Notes under the pieces: model-generated
Databases searched by the model: none
Told to the model about the DNA's origin: nothing
The model's input: the letters and a program-made list of their open reading frames with translations, nothing else
Shown: positions 63,180-64,000 of the stretch, piece by piece
Layout of the letters: every line of letters starts with the position of its first letter
How positions within the stretch are numbered: the first letter of the stretch is position 1
Made by a program: the position numbers and the translations under genes
NCBI RefSeq assembly: GCF_012275515.1
Contig: NZ_JAAZQL010000011.1
Span: forward strand, 62,001 to 126,000
Origin: Novosphingobium sp. SG707
GTDB taxonomy: Bacteria; Pseudomonadota; Alphaproteobacteria; Sphingomonadales; Sphingomonadaceae
Reading direction: 5' to 3'
Length of the DNA: 64,000 nucleotides

Positions 63180-64000
63180 ATGACCATGATCAACCGTTCC
63201 GTCCGCGCATTTTCCGACATCGCCGAATTTATCGCCCGGGAGACGGCGACGACCAGCGACGATTTCCACGCTGCCTTCTCCTCCGACCTTGAGGGTATCC
63301 GTATCGGGCATGCCGAGGAGGAAATGACGACTGACATGCCCGATCCGAGGGCCGCGCAGCTTGCTGTCGAACTCATCGTGACGACGCTCTTCGATGTGCT
63401 GCGGGACACCAGGTTACAGCCTGCCGCCGAACGCCTTGCCTGGGGGATCGTCAACAGCTTCCACCACGCGGCAGACCAATGGGCGGGCCAGACCGATAGG
63501 GCAACGCGCGAGGTACAGGACCTGCTGCGCTGCGCCGACGGCAGCGAAATCCACAGCGTCGAACTGGAGCAGGCACGCGACAGGCTCGAATGTCTCGATG
63601 AAGCAACCGAGGCATTGCGCTGCATGAGGGATTATGCCGCCGAGGTCTTTCATGCCGAAACCGGGCGTCCGTGGTCGGCGCCAAAGGGATCGCTGGTGTC
63701 GAGCAAGCGCACCGCCTCGGTCATTGCCTCCACCGACTTTCTTGCCGCACGCCGCCAGCGCCGGATTGACGCGCATAACCCGCAAGGCCCCATCGTCATC
63801 TTCTCTGGCGGAGCGGAATGCTGGTTCGATGACAAGCTGATCTGGGGTAAGCTCGATGAAGCGAAGGCCCGGCATCCGCAGATGGTGCTGGCGACCACAG
63901 CACAGGACAAGGGGTGTGACGCGATGGCAGCAGCATGGGCTGCGGCCCGAAAGGTCACGCTGATCACCTTCCGTCTCAGCGCCAAGCTTGGCAAGCGGGC
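63180..64000 (+). CDS. DUF2493-type backbone protein, second copy, cut by window end
   Basis: At least 273 codons, open to the window end. It parallels the first copy: N-terminal FSDIAEFIARETATTSDDFHAAF, middle CMRDYAAEVFHAETGRPWSAPKGS, C-terminal PQGPIVIFSGGAECWFDD and MVLATTAQDKGCDAMAAAWA. AAAGGAGG lies 6 bases before ATG 63180. The stop codon lies outside the window. Confidence 0.8.
   Translation, partial: MTMINRSVRAFSDIAEFIARETATTSDDFHAAFSSDLEGIRIGHAEEEMTTDMPDPRAAQLAVELIVTTLFDVLRDTRLQPAAERLAWGIVNSFHHAADQWAGQTDRATREVQDLLRCADGSEIHSVELEQARDRLECLDEATEALRCMRDYAAEVFHAETGRPWSAPKGSLVSSKRTASVIASTDFLAARRQRRIDAHNPQGPIVIFSGGAECWFDDKLIWGKLDEAKARHPQMVLATTAQDKGCDAMAAAWAAARKVTLITFRLSAKLGKR

Noticed and set aside
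1..64000. CRISPR array, rRNA or insertion sequence
   Set aside because: No repeat-spacer pattern, rRNA motif or transposase was found anywhere in the window.

Overview
The window looks like accessory DNA of an alphaproteobacterium of the order Sphingomonadales (Sphingobium, Novosphingobium or Sphingomonas type). The evidence is the GC-rich codon use, an astexin/sphingonodin-type lasso peptide cluster with isopeptidase and TonB receptor, a MucR regulator, and a plasmid/ICE backbone of ParB, Toprim primase, strawberry-notch helicase, DUF932, DUF736 and DUF2493 genes that I associate with large sphingomonad plasmids and integrative elements. No rRNA, tRNA, CRISPR array, transposase, integrase or relaxase was seen.

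Layout. (1) 1-9.1 kb: a lasso peptide locus. It holds the 3' end of a precursor gene with a complete core peptide, the B maturation protease, the C macrolactam synthetase, and on the opposite strand an S9-type isopeptidase, a TonB-dependent receptor, a FecR anti-sigma regulator and an ECF sigma factor. (2) 9.4-14 kb: a ParD antitoxin followed by a parE toxin gene with an in-frame stop, a MucR-type regulator without canonical zinc ligands, a small unknown protein and an SDR oxidoreductase. (3) 14-27 kb: a winged-helix/NB-ARC/TPR regulator divergent from a tightly packed operon of a catalase-like peroxidase, an unknown protein, a DyP peroxidase and a three-part MFS/HlyD/outer-membrane efflux system. 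(4) 27-32.6 kb: an aldo/keto reductase, ABM monooxygenase and DJ-1/PfpI operon with a divergent LysR, then two secreted GH75- and GH19-like hydrolases. (5) 33-43.7 kb: the most unusual part. Five near-overlapping genes encode a phosphoribosyltransferase-like protein, an AAA ATPase, an unknown protein, a SIS-HAD fusion and a PfkB kinase. They are followed by an overlapping antisense NADAR gene and a divergent HTH gene sharing two palindromes, and flanked by a DUF3800 gene and two small proteins with a HEPN-like RNxxxHSxF motif. (6) 43.8-47 kb: a toxin-antitoxin island (Phd/VapC, MNT-HEPN, AbrB/PIN). (7) 47-64 kb: regulators and the plasmid/ICE backbone, each backbone gene with its own strong ribosome binding site and several with clear terminators.

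How the parts work together. The lasso peptide is made by B and C. The receptor/FecR/sigma trio probably senses or imports it or a related ligand, and the isopeptidase opens it. Regions 3 and 4 read as oxidative and electrophile stress functions. Region 5 reads as a candidate nucleotide- or sugar-phosphate-based conflict (phage or plasmid defence) system: AAA for sensing or regulation, and PRTase/SIS/HAD/PfkB/NADAR for making, altering or erasing a ribose-derived metabolite or modification. That function is inference from domain content. The gene order and motifs are directly visible.
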